From the NCBI GenBank assembly GCA_002457435.1, contig NTLA01000001.1, positions 83,502 through 147,501 of the forward strand: a stretch of 64,000 nucleotides of DNA, given 5' to 3'. The notes beneath the pieces were generated by a model. It saw nothing but the letters and a program-made list of their open reading frames with translations. It had not been told where the DNA came from and made no database searches. The DNA comes from Acidimicrobiales bacterium MED-G01 (GTDB taxonomy: Bacteria; Actinomycetota; Acidimicrobiia; Acidimicrobiales; Poriferisodalaceae). Both the position numbers and the translations under genes were made by a program. This document shows positions 35,691 to 44,714 of the stretch, piece by piece. Numbering within the stretch: the stretch's first letter is position 1; each line of letters starts with the position of its first letter.

Positions 35691-37091
35691 ATGGACATGC
35701 GGGACTTAGATGTTGCCGATTCAGTGCTTGACCTGGTAGGAAACACCCCGCTGGTGAAGCTGCCGAGAATAGGAGAACAATCTCCCTGCCCTATCGTCGC
35801 AAAGCTTGAGACGACAAATCCCGGCGGTAGCTCTAAAGATCGACCAGCATTGGTCATGATTGACGAGGCAGAAAAGGCTGGACTCCTGAAGCCGGGAGGC
35901 ACCATTATCGAACCGACGTCTGGCAACACCGGGGTGGGTTTGGCCATAGTCGCCGCGCAACGTGGTTACGACTGCATCTTTGTGATGACTGACAAAGTTA
36001 GTAGCGAAAAGGTCACTCTCCTAGAGGCCTATGGCGCTGAAGTAGTCGTCTGCCCGGTGGCGGTAGCGCCAGACGATCCGCGTTCGTACTACTCCACTGC
36101 GGAACGACTGGTCAAAGAGGTCCCCAACGCGTACCGACCAAACCAGTATCACAATCAAGCCAACCCGAAAGCGCACTACGAGTCCACAGGTCCTGAAATA
36201 TGGGAACAGACCAAAGGTCGGGTGACTCATTTTGTCGCGGGAGCAGGCACCGGAGGGACAATTACCGGTGTTGGTAAATTCTTGAAAGAACAGAACCCTC
36301 AAATACAGATAATTGCGGCCGACCCAGTCAATTCCGTTTATTCAGGAGGCAATGGCCGCCCTTATCTCGTCGAAGGCGTTGGTGAAGATTTCTGGCCCGA
36401 TACCTATGACCCGGAAATAGTTGATTCAACTATCGCGATAAGTGACGCCGACTCGTTTTCCATGGCGCATCGAGTCACCATCGAGGAAGGGATTCTCATT
36501 GGGGGCTCCGGAGGAACAGCGGTTGCCGCGGCGCTGGAAGCAGCTAAGGGCCTGACAGCAGAAGACCTAGTGGTAGTCCTTATCCCTGATAGTGGCCGCG
36601 GGTACCTGAGCAAGGTCTTTGACAAAACTTGGATGGCGAATATGGGTTTTTCGAAGTGTGAGGGATTAAGCGTCGCAGACCTGCTCGAGCCTGGGTCAAA
36701 CGCAGAATCGAAATTGATCTACGTCTCACCTGAGACCAAGGTTCGGCAGGCAATTGAAACGATGCGACAGCATGAGCTATCCCGTCTACCGGTGGCAAAA
36801 GGTGAAATGCCGATAGCAGCTGCTGAAGTCATGGGGTCAATATCTGAAGACTCTCTTATGCAAAAATCTTTCGGTGCTCACGATTTCCTCGACCGGTCGG
36901 TTGAGGAAGTGCTGGACCCGTCTTTGCCTGTTATCGGACTAGGGGAATCAGCGATGACTGCGCTAAGCAAACTTGAGATTTCTCCTGTTCTACTAGTGCT
37001 TGATGCCGGTAAGCCGCACGCCTTACTGACAGAATCACATCTGATGAACTCTGAGATCGCTAAACAACTTTTGAAGGTGGACACGAAATGA
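35691..37091 (+). CDS. cbs: Cystathionine beta-synthase
   Basis: A 466-residue PLP enzyme joining homocysteine and serine into cystathionine (reverse transsulfuration). The PLP lysine is K49 in NPGGSSKDRP, the phosphate-binding loop is GAGTGGTITG and TSGNTGVG contacts the cofactor. The last 130 residues hold a CBS-domain pair (KLIYVSPETKVRQAIETMRQHELSRLPV and the SVEEVLDPSLPVIGL repeat), often a regulatory site for SAM or adenylates. ATG 35691 (or 35697) is the likely start, with AGAGG upstream; the frame is open to 35646. It overlaps the gamma-lyase gene by 4 bases. Conserved regulatory domains suggest post-translational control. Confidence 0.95.
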   Translation: MDMRDLDVADSVLDLVGNTPLVKLPRIGEQSPCPIVAKLETTNPGGSSKDRPALVMIDEAEKAGLLKPGGTIIEPTSGNTGVGLAIVAAQRGYDCIFVMTDKVSSEKVTLLEAYGAEVVVCPVAVAPDDPRSYYSTAERLVKEVPNAYRPNQYHNQANPKAHYESTGPEIWEQTKGRVTHFVAGAGTGGTITGVGKFLKEQNPQIQIIAADPVNSVYSGGNGRPYLVEGVGEDFWPDTYDPEIVDSTIAISDADSFSMAHRVTIEEGILIGGSGGTAVAAALEAAKGLTAEDLVVVLIPDSGRGYLSKVFDKTWMANMGFSKCEGLSVADLLEPGSNAESKLIYVSPETKVRQAIETMRQHELSRLPVAKGEMPIAAAEVMGSISEDSLMQKSFGAHDFLDRSVEEVLDPSLPVIGLGESAMTALSKLEISPVLLVLDAGKPHALLTESHLMNSEIAKQLLKVDTK

Positions 37092-38278
37092 TGGGCGGTG
37101 ACCCTCTCCTTTCGGGCTTCGAAGACCCGAATGAATTCGGCTTTGAGACACGCGCAATTCGAGCTGGCCAACCTCATGACCAACGAACCGGCGGCGTAGT
37201 AACGCCTATAGCAATGTCCACAACCTTCGCGCAGGATTCACCAGGTGCTCCAAAGAATGGATATGAATATTCGAGAACTGGAAACCCCACACGCCACGCG
37301 TACGAAGCTTGTGTGGCCTCTTTAGAAGGCGCCCAATATGGTTTTGCTTTCGCTAGCGGACTCTCCGCTGAAGACGCCCTATTTCGACAACTGACTCCTG
37401 GATCTCAAATCTTGTTAGGCAACGACGCTTATGGAGGGACTTTTCGGTTGATCGATAGTGTCCACGGCAAGAAGTCAGGGCTAGCGAACGCGGCGGTCGA
37501 TCTCACGAAACCAGAGCAAATCAAAGAAGCTTGGACCCCGGACTCAAGGATGGTCTGGTTAGAAACACCGACAAATCCGATGCTTTCGGTCTTCGATATT
37601 CAAGCAATCTCCGATGTAGTGCATGAGTTAGGGGGCATGGTCGTAGTCGACAACACATTTGCGACTCCTTACCTGCAGCAGCCGTTAGCTTTGGGTGCCG
37701 ATGTCGTAGTTCACTCAGCTACCAAATACATCGGCGGCCACAGTGATGTGGTCGGAGGGTTCGTAGCCACCAACAATGAGTCGTTAGCTGAGGATCTGGT
37801 CTACATACAGAACGCGGTTGGTGCTATTCCCAGCCCATTTGACTGTTACCTCGCCTTAAGAGGGGTTAAGACGTTGCCTGTGCGAATGGACCGGCACTGC
37901 GAAAACGCTCAGCTAATTGTCGACGTGTTGGGTGACCATGATGCTGTTAGCCAAGTTTTGTATCCAGGGCTTGAAGACCACCCTGGCCATGAGGTAGCGA
38001 AAAGGCAAATGAAAAACTTTGGTGGAATGGTGAGCTTTCGACTAAAGGGAGGGCAAGCTGCCGCTGAGCGTCTTGTGACCCAAACTGAGGTGTTTACCCT
38101 TGCCGAGTCCCTAGGCGCGGTGGAGTCACTCATAGAACACCCAGGAGTTATGACGCATCTCTCGGTCGCAGGTTCGGCACTCGAAGTCCCGGACGATCTC
38201 ATTCGCATCTCGGTAGGCATCGAATCAGCTGATGACCTAGTCGCAGATCTCGTTCAGGCCCTCGACCAAGCGAGCTGA
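37088..38278 (+). CDS. Cystathionine gamma-lyase / gamma-synthase family PLP enzyme
   Basis: A 396-residue Cys/Met metabolism PLP enzyme. The pairing with cystathionine beta-synthase indicates gamma-lyase, which releases cysteine from cystathionine. The family motifs are present: ETRAIRAGQPHDQRTGGVVTPI at the N-terminus, YEYSRTGNPTRHAYE, the PLP lysine in HSATKYIGGHSDVVGG, and the C-terminal HPGVMTHLS and ISVGIESADDL. Length and all key residues are normal. The start overlaps the previous stop (ATGA), and the next gene has its own promoter region. Gamma-synthase activity is an alternative with the same signature. Confidence 0.93.
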   Translation: MMGGDPLLSGFEDPNEFGFETRAIRAGQPHDQRTGGVVTPIAMSTTFAQDSPGAPKNGYEYSRTGNPTRHAYEACVASLEGAQYGFAFASGLSAEDALFRQLTPGSQILLGNDAYGGTFRLIDSVHGKKSGLANAAVDLTKPEQIKEAWTPDSRMVWLETPTNPMLSVFDIQAISDVVHELGGMVVVDNTFATPYLQQPLALGADVVVHSATKYIGGHSDVVGGFVATNNESLAEDLVYIQNAVGAIPSPFDCYLALRGVKTLPVRMDRHCENAQLIVDVLGDHDAVSQVLYPGLEDHPGHEVAKRQMKNFGGMVSFRLKGGQAAAERLVTQTEVFTLAESLGAVESLIEHPGVMTHLSVAGSALEVPDDLIRISVGIESADDLVADLVQALDQAS

Positions 38279-38303
38279 CACCTTTCGGTACCCCAAAACA
38301 GAA

Positions 38304-38330
38304 TTTACAGTGCCGTAACACAAACGAAAC
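38304..38330. promoter_or_regulatory. GlnR-like operator upstream of the ammonium transporter
   Basis: Three 5-base half-sites occur at 11-base spacing: TTTAC (38304-38308), GTAAC (38315-38319) and GAAAC (38326-38330). The last two match the actinobacterial GlnR consensus GTnAC-n6-GAAAC exactly. It lies 67 bases before the amt start codon, fitting nitrogen-limitation control. The match is short and was made by eye. Confidence 0.55.
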
Positions 38331-38396
38331 TGCCCGATGATTTTCCTTGTCTAGTTTCTGTCGGAGCGGATCCCATCCGCGCGGAAGGAAGATCGA

Positions 38397-39599
38397 ATGG
38401 AAGGCAATATCGCCTGGGTCCTGACCTCTGCTGCCTTGGTACTTTTTATGGTGCCGGGGTTAGCCCTTTTCTATGGGGGTATGGTCAGAGCCAAGAACGC
38501 GCTGAACATGTTGAACATGAACATGTGGTGCTTAGGGATTGTGCCCGTGGTCTGGGTACTGGTTGGATTTAGTTTGGCTTCGGGCGATAGCGGTCGAAGC
38601 TGGCTTGGCGACCTGAGCGTCATGGGTATGAAGGGCATTCACGATGCCGAAGGAATAGCAACATTCGCGTTTCTTATGACATTCGCATGCATTACCCCAG
38701 CTTTGATTTCCGGAGCTGTCGCAGACCGTATGAAATTCTCTGCCTGGATGATCTTTGTGCCAGTTTGGTCTCTGGTTGTTTACGCTCCTGTTGTCTACTG
38801 GGTCTACGGCGCGGACGGCTGGATCTTCAATCTGCCTGCGCACGACTTTGCAGGCGGTACAGCGATTCACGTGAACGCGGGTGCCGCAGCATTGGCACTG
38901 GCAATCGTGCTCGGCAAGAGAACAGGTTGGCCTCAGAACCGTCCCGCACCGCACAACATCCCATTCGTCATGCTGGGAGCGGGAATTCTCTGGTTCGGGT
39001 GGTTCGGCTTCAATGCTGGGTCAGCTTTAGCGGCCGACGGAGCAGCAACTCAAGCGTTCGTCAACACATTCATAGCGGGCGCCGCCGGCATGGTTTCGTG
39101 GATGATCGTAGAAATGGCCAAAACAGGAAAGGTCAGCACCATAGGAATGGCATCGGGCATAGTCGCCGCATTAGTGGCCATAACACCAGCTGCTGGCTTT
39201 GTCGGATCTATGCATTCGTTTGTCTTCGGCGCTTTGGCTGGAGTCATCTGTTTCTTCGCTATCGAGGCAAAGTTTCGCTTCGGTTTCGATGACAGCCTGG
39301 ATGTTGTCGGCATCCACTTTGTAGGCGGTGCCGTTGGCGGAATACTGCTTGGATTTATGGCTGATTCCTCAGCAGTTCCCGGTGGCGACTTCGAAAATGG
39401 GGTGTTCTTTGGTGGAGGGATCCTCTTGTGGAATCAGATTCTCTCGATAGCCGTTGTCACTGCCTTCTCCTTCGTAGCCACTTACATAATCGCCAAAGTT
39501 ATGGATAAGACAATTGGACTTAGAGTCACAGAAAGCACTGAAATGACAGGCCTAGATGTCAGCGACCATGGTGAAGCCGCATACGTGATGGAGCCTTAA
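38397..39599 (+). CDS. amt: Ammonium transporter (Amt family)
   Basis: A 400-residue channel with about 11 transmembrane helices that takes up ammonium/ammonia. Amt signatures are seen: FYGGMVRAKNALNMLNMNM near the N-terminus, WVYGADGWIFNLPAHDFAGGTAIHVNAGAAALALAIVLG (the family motif) and the twin-His pore equivalents in DVVGIHFVGGAVGG and the preceding helix. A strong ribosome binding site, GGAAGGAAG, precedes ATG 38397. No GlnK gene follows, although pairing is common in other bacteria. A GlnR-like site upstream fits nitrogen regulation, and a strong hairpin (39688-39726) ends the region. Confidence 0.96.
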   Translation: MEGNIAWVLTSAALVLFMVPGLALFYGGMVRAKNALNMLNMNMWCLGIVPVVWVLVGFSLASGDSGRSWLGDLSVMGMKGIHDAEGIATFAFLMTFACITPALISGAVADRMKFSAWMIFVPVWSLVVYAPVVYWVYGADGWIFNLPAHDFAGGTAIHVNAGAAALALAIVLGKRTGWPQNRPAPHNIPFVMLGAGILWFGWFGFNAGSALAADGAATQAFVNTFIAGAAGMVSWMIVEMAKTGKVSTIGMASGIVAALVAITPAAGFVGSMHSFVFGALAGVICFFAIEAKFRFGFDDSLDVVGIHFVGGAVGGILLGFMADSSAVPGGDFENGVFFGGGILLWNQILSIAVVTAFSFVATYIIAKVMDKTIGLRVTESTEMTGLDVSDHGEAAYVMEP

Positions 39600-39687
39600 T
39601 CTCAGTAGAAGTAATTCCACGGAGCCCGTCGATTTAGGCGGCGTTGGGGACAGCTAACTGGTGATCTGATCTCCCCACGACCTGGGC

Positions 39688-39726
39688 AGCAAGCCCGCAT
39701 CGAAGCGACATCGATGCGGGCTTGCT
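39688..39726. terminator. Strong hairpin terminator after amt
   Basis: AGCAAGCCCGCATCGA (39688-39703) and its exact complement (39711-39726) form a 16-bp stem with a 7-base loop, 88 bases after the amt stop. ACGTTTCTT follows, a weak U-tract. It ends just 12 bases before the next gene's start, so that gene must use a promoter inside or right beside it. Confidence 0.8.
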
Positions 39727-39738
39727 ACGTTTCTTCAC

Positions 39739-40431
39739 GTGACAAAAGACGACGAAGGCCCAGAGCAGTTTGCTCAACAACGGTGGCAACGAACACCAGA
39801 CTCAACCGAAGTCATTCTTCTGCGACACGGAGCTTCCCAACCGTTCGTGCCAGGGGAACCGTTCCCACTCATTGAAGGTCAAGGGGACCCGCCGCTGTCA
39901 GCGATAGGTGAGAGCCAGGCTGAAGCGTCAGCTGTTCGACTAAGCCAAGAACCGATAACAGCGTTGTATGCAACGAATATGCAAAGAACCCAACAAACGC
40001 TTGCCCCTCTGGGTGCGGCGCTGAACATTGATGCGGCGATCGAAAGAGACCTCAGAGAAATTGGGCTGGGCGAATGGGAAGGAGGTCTATTGAGGAAAAA
40101 AGCAGCGGAAAATCACCCTATTTACCAACAGATGCTGAAGGAACAACGATGGGATGTCATCCCCGGCGCTGAAAGCAACGAGGAGTTTGGTGGCCGATGT
40201 ATGGATGCCTTGAACCAAATAGTTCGGCGTCACCCAGGAGAGCTGATCGTGTGTGGCGTGCACGGTGGAGTCATTGGTTCCCTTCTTGCCCAGATAGCAC
40301 AATCAAGACCATTTGCGTTCGGAGGAGCTGATAACTGTTCCATCAGCCAGATCGTATGGAGTGCAGGTGAATGGGCTATCAGACGCTTCAATGACAGCAG
40401 TCACCTGTTCGAACAACTTCACCATGGGTGA
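39739..40431 (+). CDS. Histidine phosphatase family protein
   Basis: A 230-residue phosphatase of the phosphoglycerate-mutase superfamily. The phosphohistidine motif is VILLRHGAS (about residues 25-33), then ALYATNMQRTQQTLAPL, LREIGLGEWEGG with the acid Glu, and the second His in VCGVHGGVIG (about 172-181). All core residues are conserved. The GTG at 39739 follows the amt terminator by 12 bases; the N-terminal 20 residues are less conserved so the start could be slightly later. The substrate is unknown; candidates are phosphosugars, phosphoglycerate or nucleotides. It converges on the M18 peptidase. Confidence 0.9.
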   Translation: MTKDDEGPEQFAQQRWQRTPDSTEVILLRHGASQPFVPGEPFPLIEGQGDPPLSAIGESQAEASAVRLSQEPITALYATNMQRTQQTLAPLGAALNIDAAIERDLREIGLGEWEGGLLRKKAAENHPIYQQMLKEQRWDVIPGAESNEEFGGRCMDALNQIVRRHPGELIVCGVHGGVIGSLLAQIAQSRPFAFGGADNCSISQIVWSAGEWAIRRFNDSSHLFEQLHHG

Positions 40432-40457
40432 GAGTTATTAAAAGGTCAGCAACTTTG

Positions 40458-41738
40458 TTACCTGTCGCCCAAAAAGGCGCTAAGTGCAGATGTCAGATAG
40501 GCGGGATCTGAGGAACCAGCCATCTCGCGTGCCGAATGCATGGACAATTGAGGGCTTCCCACATCAACTACTGACATCCCCAACTGAGCGGCAGTGATTG
40601 GACCGATTGTGCTGCCACACGACAAGTTGGTCCTATGCGCGTATTGCTGAAAGGGGACATCAGCTGATCGGCAAGCGGCCTGAAACAAAGCGCTGCTCTC
40701 CGCATCGGTCGCGTACCGAACATTTGCATTGAGTTTGATCACCGGACCTGCATTCAAAGCGACACGATGCTGGGGCTCGTGACGGTCAACATAGTTCGGA
40801 TGAACGGCATGCGCTCCATCTGCTGACACGCATGATGATTTGGTTAGAGCGCGAAGAAACTGTTCGCGAGATACGGCCCTCGTCGCTGCGAGCCGCTCTA
40901 AAGCATTTGAGAGCATCGGTCCGCGAGCACCACTAGATGACTCGCTACCAACTTCCTCATGATCGAATAACGCCACCACGGAAATGGTGTTGTCCTCTAC
41001 AGTCTCGATTCCTCTTAACGCTTCTAATGCCGCGTGACAGGAAGCAAGGTTGTCTATCCGAGGCGCGGCATAAAATTCTTCGTTGCGTCCTAGAGGTGAA
41101 GCTGCAGTGAGGTCATGGCACATGATGTCCCAGGACAGAACATCAGAGTCGCTCACACCGAGTTCGTCGGCAAGGAAGGAGCGAAATGCGCCCTCCTCGG
41201 TATCACCAAGTCCCCAGATCGGAACGAGGTGTGACTGCCGGTCTAACTTCAGACCATCGTTAACGTCCCGATCTAAATGAATTGCCAGTTGCGCTACGCG
41301 AAGTAGCGGCCTATCAACCTGGATCAAATGGGTTTCTCGGCTGGTTTGGTCGCCAACTACTACTCGACCGGAAATACCTAAGTCGCGATCAAGCCAAGAA
41401 TTTAGGAGTACTCCCCCGTAGATCTCTACACCCAATTGCCGGTAGCCGACTTGGCTGAGATCAGGGTTTGGTTTAATCCGTAGATTCGGGCTATCAGTGT
41501 GAGCACCAACTAAACGGAAACGGAGTCGATCGGGATCTACTTGGGTGCTGAAGGCGGCTGCTACAACAACCCCGCCCCAACTCACCACAATGCGGTCGCT
41601 ATCGCCCCATGCATCATTGGGGCTAAACCGATCGAAGCCCGAAGCGGCAAAGTCACTGGCAGCGTTATGAGCAGCGTGATAGGGCGAAGGAGCTGCATCA
41701 ATCCAACCCAAGAGTCTTTCAAGTAATAAGTCAGGCAT
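40458..41738 (-). CDS. M18 family aminopeptidase
   Basis: A 426-residue zinc aminopeptidase of the M18 (aspartyl aminopeptidase) family. Recognised from LGWIDAAPSPYHAAHNAA at the N-terminus, the metal-binding segments VGAHTDSPNLRIKP (His-x-Asp) and LFDHEEVGSESSSGARGP (Asp-x-x-Glu-Glu), and the terminal TIGPITAAQLGMSVVDVGSPQLSMHSAREM with the last ligand His. All five metal ligands appear to be present. The frame is open to 41819 but ATG 41738 has GAGGTGG two bases upstream and fits the family start. It is separated by 7 bases from the LLM gene in the same leftward operon. Confidence 0.94.
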   Translation of the reverse strand: MPDLLLERLLGWIDAAPSPYHAAHNAASDFAASGFDRFSPNDAWGDSDRIVVSWGGVVVAAAFSTQVDPDRLRFRLVGAHTDSPNLRIKPNPDLSQVGYRQLGVEIYGGVLLNSWLDRDLGISGRVVVGDQTSRETHLIQVDRPLLRVAQLAIHLDRDVNDGLKLDRQSHLVPIWGLGDTEEGAFRSFLADELGVSDSDVLSWDIMCHDLTAASPLGRNEEFYAAPRIDNLASCHAALEALRGIETVEDNTISVVALFDHEEVGSESSSGARGPMLSNALERLAATRAVSREQFLRALTKSSCVSADGAHAVHPNYVDRHEPQHRVALNAGPVIKLNANVRYATDAESSALFQAACRSADVPFQQYAHRTNLSCGSTIGPITAAQLGMSVVDVGSPQLSMHSAREMAGSSDPAYLTSALSAFLGDR

Positions 41739-41745
41739 TGCCACC

Positions 41746-42597
41746 TCAAAAACTAGAGAATTGGGAGATAACTTCGTCACCAAATTTAGTGAACTGAGAT
41801 GGATCCATAGGAGGCACAATCATACGAGTTACGCCGATCTCCGCTAATTGCTCGACATAATCAGGACTTGTAGGGCCGCCCGCTGTGAATTCAAGCGCAT
41901 CTGGATCTCTCCCAGACTCTTCGGCACAGTGTCGAGCGTGATCAAACAAAGCCGCTAACTCTTCAAAGTTCCCTCGTCCAGGAAAGAAACCGTCGCCTAG
42001 CTCCCCGGCACGACGAGCGGCGCGCCTACTGTGACCACCCACAATTATGGGAACATGCCCACTCGCGGGCTGCGGGCGACTGTACACATTGCTGAAGTTG
42101 ACGAACTTACCGCTGTAACTAGCGGCATCGGACGCCCACGCTTGCTTCATGGCTTCAAGGTATTCGTCGGTGCGGTCACCTCGATCATCGAAAGACACGC
42201 CGAGAGCGTCAAATTCTTCCTCGAGCCACCCGGAGCCAATCCCGAGGATCATGCGACCCTTAGATAAACGATCCAAAGTAGCTACTGCCTTGGCGGTCAC
42301 CAGCGGGTTTCGTTGCGGCATGATCATGACGCCAGTACCCAAGCGGATCTTGTCGGTGGCCGCCGCAACGTAAGAGAGCCAGATCAAGGGATCAGGAATA
42401 TCGAAATCTTCTCTTCCACCTGGCATTCGCCCATCCTTCGCGTACGGATACTGCGATGCATACCCCGCCGGGACTACCACGTGTTCGACAGTCCAAATCG
42501 ATTCGCACCCGGAGGCCTCAGCGGCTTGGGCGAGCTCAACGGCAGCATCAGGTTCCACAAATGGACCGGTATTAGCAAACATAACGCCAAATTTCAT
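41746..42597 (-). CDS. LLM-class F420-dependent oxidoreductase
   Basis: A 283-residue short LLM enzyme (Rv2161c-like, TIGR03619 type as I remember). Family features: MKFGVMFANTGPF, the ESIWTVEHVVVPAGYAS loop, IRLGTGVMIMPQRNPLVTAKAVATLDRLSKGRMILGIGSGWLEEEFDALG and VPIIVGGHSRRAARRAGELGDGFFPG. It probably uses F420 rather than FMN. It precedes the M18 peptidase on the same strand with 7 bases between. The substrate is unknown. Confidence 0.92.
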   Translation of the reverse strand: MKFGVMFANTGPFVEPDAAVELAQAAEASGCESIWTVEHVVVPAGYASQYPYAKDGRMPGGREDFDIPDPLIWLSYVAAATDKIRLGTGVMIMPQRNPLVTAKAVATLDRLSKGRMILGIGSGWLEEEFDALGVSFDDRGDRTDEYLEAMKQAWASDAASYSGKFVNFSNVYSRPQPASGHVPIIVGGHSRRAARRAGELGDGFFPGRGNFEELAALFDHARHCAEESGRDPDALEFTAGGPTSPDYVEQLAEIGVTRMIVPPMDPSQFTKFGDEVISQFSSF

Positions 42598-42644
42598 GGA
42601 CTGACCCTAGTGGGCGTTGAGCATTTGGGCTCTACTGTGCAAGT

Positions 42645-43328
42645 GTGCTGAATGGTGCTACCCAAAATGTAACTAGACCTGTGACGATCCTCTTCGTAGG
42701 TATCAACGTCATGGTTTTTGTGTTCACACACGACTTAACCCTCATAGGTGGGGCTTCATTACAGCGAGATTCGCTAGCGCAATGGGCGACCTACGGATTT
42801 CCGGTCGCGGAGTTAGGTGAGTGGTGGCGCTTAGCAACGGGAGCATTTCTCCACGCCGACATTCGGCACCTCCTGCTGAACATGATCATGTTCTTTCTCC
42901 TAGGTCGACGACTCGAACGGCAGATAGGCCCCGCAGTATTTGTGGCGATCTGCGCTACCAGCATGTTGTGGGGCTCAGCGGGAGCCCTTTTGGCAGCTCC
43001 AAATACCGCGGTCGTCGGCGCTTCAGGCGTTGTCTATGGGGTGATGGCTTCGGTCTTAGTGGTTGAACGGCTGAGCGGCCAAGATCCGTGGAGCGAAGGC
43101 TTAGGCACCTTAATTATCGTCAACGTGGTCCTGTCCTTTGTAGTCCCCGGGATCTCAATTGGAGGCCACTTAGGAGGTCTATGTGGTGGACTCCTGTGCG
43201 GTTGGACGGCTGGTGATCAACGCCAGATTCGCGCATCGCGGGTTTGGGTAATCCTGTTGCTACTTGGCTTTTCGGGCTACTTACTAGGGGTCACAGCGGC
43301 TAATACTTGGCTCAATCCCTTACTTTGA
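42645..43328 (+). CDS. Rhomboid family intramembrane serine protease
   Basis: A 227-residue membrane protein with six hydrophobic helices. The catalytic Ser is in VVGASGVVYGVMAS and the catalytic His in ISIGGHLGGLCGGLLCG; WWRLATGAFLHADIRHLLLNMIMFFLLGRRLE holds the oxyanion-stabilising His/Asn region. All are typical of the family, so the enzyme should be active. It cleaves membrane proteins; its substrates are unknown. GTG start at 42645, 48 bases from the divergent LLM gene. No adjacent glycoprotein or signalling gene suggests a specific partner. Confidence 0.94.
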   Translation: MLNGATQNVTRPVTILFVGINVMVFVFTHDLTLIGGASLQRDSLAQWATYGFPVAELGEWWRLATGAFLHADIRHLLLNMIMFFLLGRRLERQIGPAVFVAICATSMLWGSAGALLAAPNTAVVGASGVVYGVMASVLVVERLSGQDPWSEGLGTLIIVNVVLSFVVPGISIGGHLGGLCGGLLCGWTAGDQRQIRASRVWVILLLLGFSGYLLGVTAANTWLNPLL

Positions 43329-43369
43329 ACGTTCAGCACCTCGGCTGAATGAACGCGAAGTATCTTGCG

Positions 43370-43849
43370 TTACCAAGTGCCGATAATTGGTTGGGCGTAT
43401 CGGAGCTGCTCGGGCCAATTCTGATCCCACGGGAAAGCCGCAGTTCGATCTGGCCACACAAATTGGCAGATTCTCCATGGCTGATCACCATATATGACGT
43501 CCAGAGTTGGAAAATAATCAGCAAATTCAGTGACTTCAATATCAAGAAGAACACTTTTCTGTTCATCATCTAGAAGTCCCGTAAAAACTTCTCCAATCGG
43601 GATTGTTCCACCAAGCCTCAGATGGTTAACGATCAAGTCGAGTAACCCGCGAGCGGCGACGGGCGCTAACCCAAAGATGACTAGTTCAGGGTGCCCGACG
43701 AGAGCTTCGAGGCCAAAGGTATACGAATAAGCGGCGCGGAGATGTTCTTGGCTTGATGGGGCCACAGGTTCGATACCCCAACCATGGGTATCAAGCATCC
43801 AAGCGAGCTTTTCCTCGTGTTCCATGGGTTCATAGGCTGGCTCTGTCAT
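43370..43849 (-). CDS. DUF4262 family protein
   Basis: A 159-residue protein matching the DUF4262 pattern: a short N-terminal helix with a DTHGWG motif, then YSYTFGLEALVGHPELVIFGL, a helix (ARGLLDLIVNHL) and an acidic C-terminal half ending WPEQLRY. The function is unknown. It has no signal peptide or membrane helix. It ends 42 bases from the convergent rhomboid gene. The start ATG at 43849 has GAGGAA 13 bases upstream. The call rests on the N-terminal TYS-like pattern and layout only. Confidence 0.75.
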   Translation of the reverse strand: MTEPAYEPMEHEEKLAWMLDTHGWGIEPVAPSSQEHLRAAYSYTFGLEALVGHPELVIFGLAPVAARGLLDLIVNHLRLGGTIPIGEVFTGLLDDEQKSVLLDIEVTEFADYFPTLDVIYGDQPWRICQFVWPDRTAAFPWDQNWPEQLRYAQPIIGTW

Positions 43850-43869
43850 CTAACTCGTTGTTTCCTCGC

Positions 43870-44712
43870 TCATTTTCGAAACTCGCGCTCACCGCTGCTG
43901 ATTGCTATAGCTACGATCACCGACCCAATGCCCAGACACTCACTCCAACTGGGCGACTGACCCAAACTTAAAACACCAACAACGGTGGCAGTGACCGGAA
44001 GCAAAGCTTGAAGGAAAGCAAATCTAGATCGGGTGATTTGCCGCATCACAAATTGATCGATGGCATAGGGGATGACATTAGAAAGCAACCCCGCAGCTAG
44101 GGCCAAACCGAGGATCCGAAGGTCCCCGAATGCGACGCCGACTTCGCCTAGGCCTGACGGGCTAATTACAACTGCGCCGATGAGCATTCCCACACCTAAA
44201 CCATCGACAGCTAAACCGTCTTGGGCTACACGGTGCCCCAGAACGATGTACCCAGCCCACATCGCTCCCGCCAACAACGCGAAGAAGACTCCCAACAAGG
44301 TGCCATCATCTTGAACTCCGGCAAGTACCAAAACGCCTGATGCTGCAAGGATGAGCGCTCCTGCTGATCTTGTGGTTCTTGTACCAATCGCCGCAACAGC
44401 TATCGGGCCCAAGAACTCGATGGCCACAGCATTTCCAAGAGGTAGACGGTCCATCGCTAGGTAGATGAACAAGTTCATTAATGCTAGGGAAGCTCCGAAG
44501 GCCCCGGCCCAAAGAAAATTCTGCTTGCTCCAAGAGCGTCGCCATGAACGGCGAAAGGCGATAAGAAGCAACGCTGCCCCCAAAACTCGAAGAAAGGCCA
44601 CTCCTCCCGGAGCAATCTCGTCGAAGAGGCCGATGGCGGTAGCGGCGCCAAGGTATTGAGATATGCCACCAATTACGAATAAGACTTCAGGAGTGGGCCG
44701 AACAGAATTCAT
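43870..44712 (-). CDS. EamA family transporter
   Basis: A 280-residue membrane protein with about ten hydrophobic segments in two EamA repeats. Family elements: FLRVLGAALLLIAFRRSW, the LFIYLAMDRLPLGNAVAIEFLGPIAVA helix and, in the second repeat, SNVIPYAIDQFVMRQITRSRFAFLQALLPVTATVVGVL. This resembles the RhtA-type threonine/homoserine exporters. It starts with ATG 44712, 2 bases before the end of the ornithine-cyclodeaminase-like gene upstream, so they form one operon. The pair could export or handle an amino acid. Substrate not proven. Confidence 0.9.
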   Translation of the reverse strand: MNSVRPTPEVLFVIGGISQYLGAATAIGLFDEIAPGGVAFLRVLGAALLLIAFRRSWRRSWSKQNFLWAGAFGASLALMNLFIYLAMDRLPLGNAVAIEFLGPIAVAAIGTRTTRSAGALILAASGVLVLAGVQDDGTLLGVFFALLAGAMWAGYIVLGHRVAQDGLAVDGLGVGMLIGAVVISPSGLGEVGVAFGDLRILGLALAAGLLSNVIPYAIDQFVMRQITRSRFAFLQALLPVTATVVGVLSLGQSPSWSECLGIGSVIVAIAISSGEREFRK

Positions 44713-44714
44713 TT

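Noticed and set aside
43349..43573. Small plus-strand frame after the rhomboid gene
   Set aside because: It lies antisense over the DUF4262 gene, which has better coding features.
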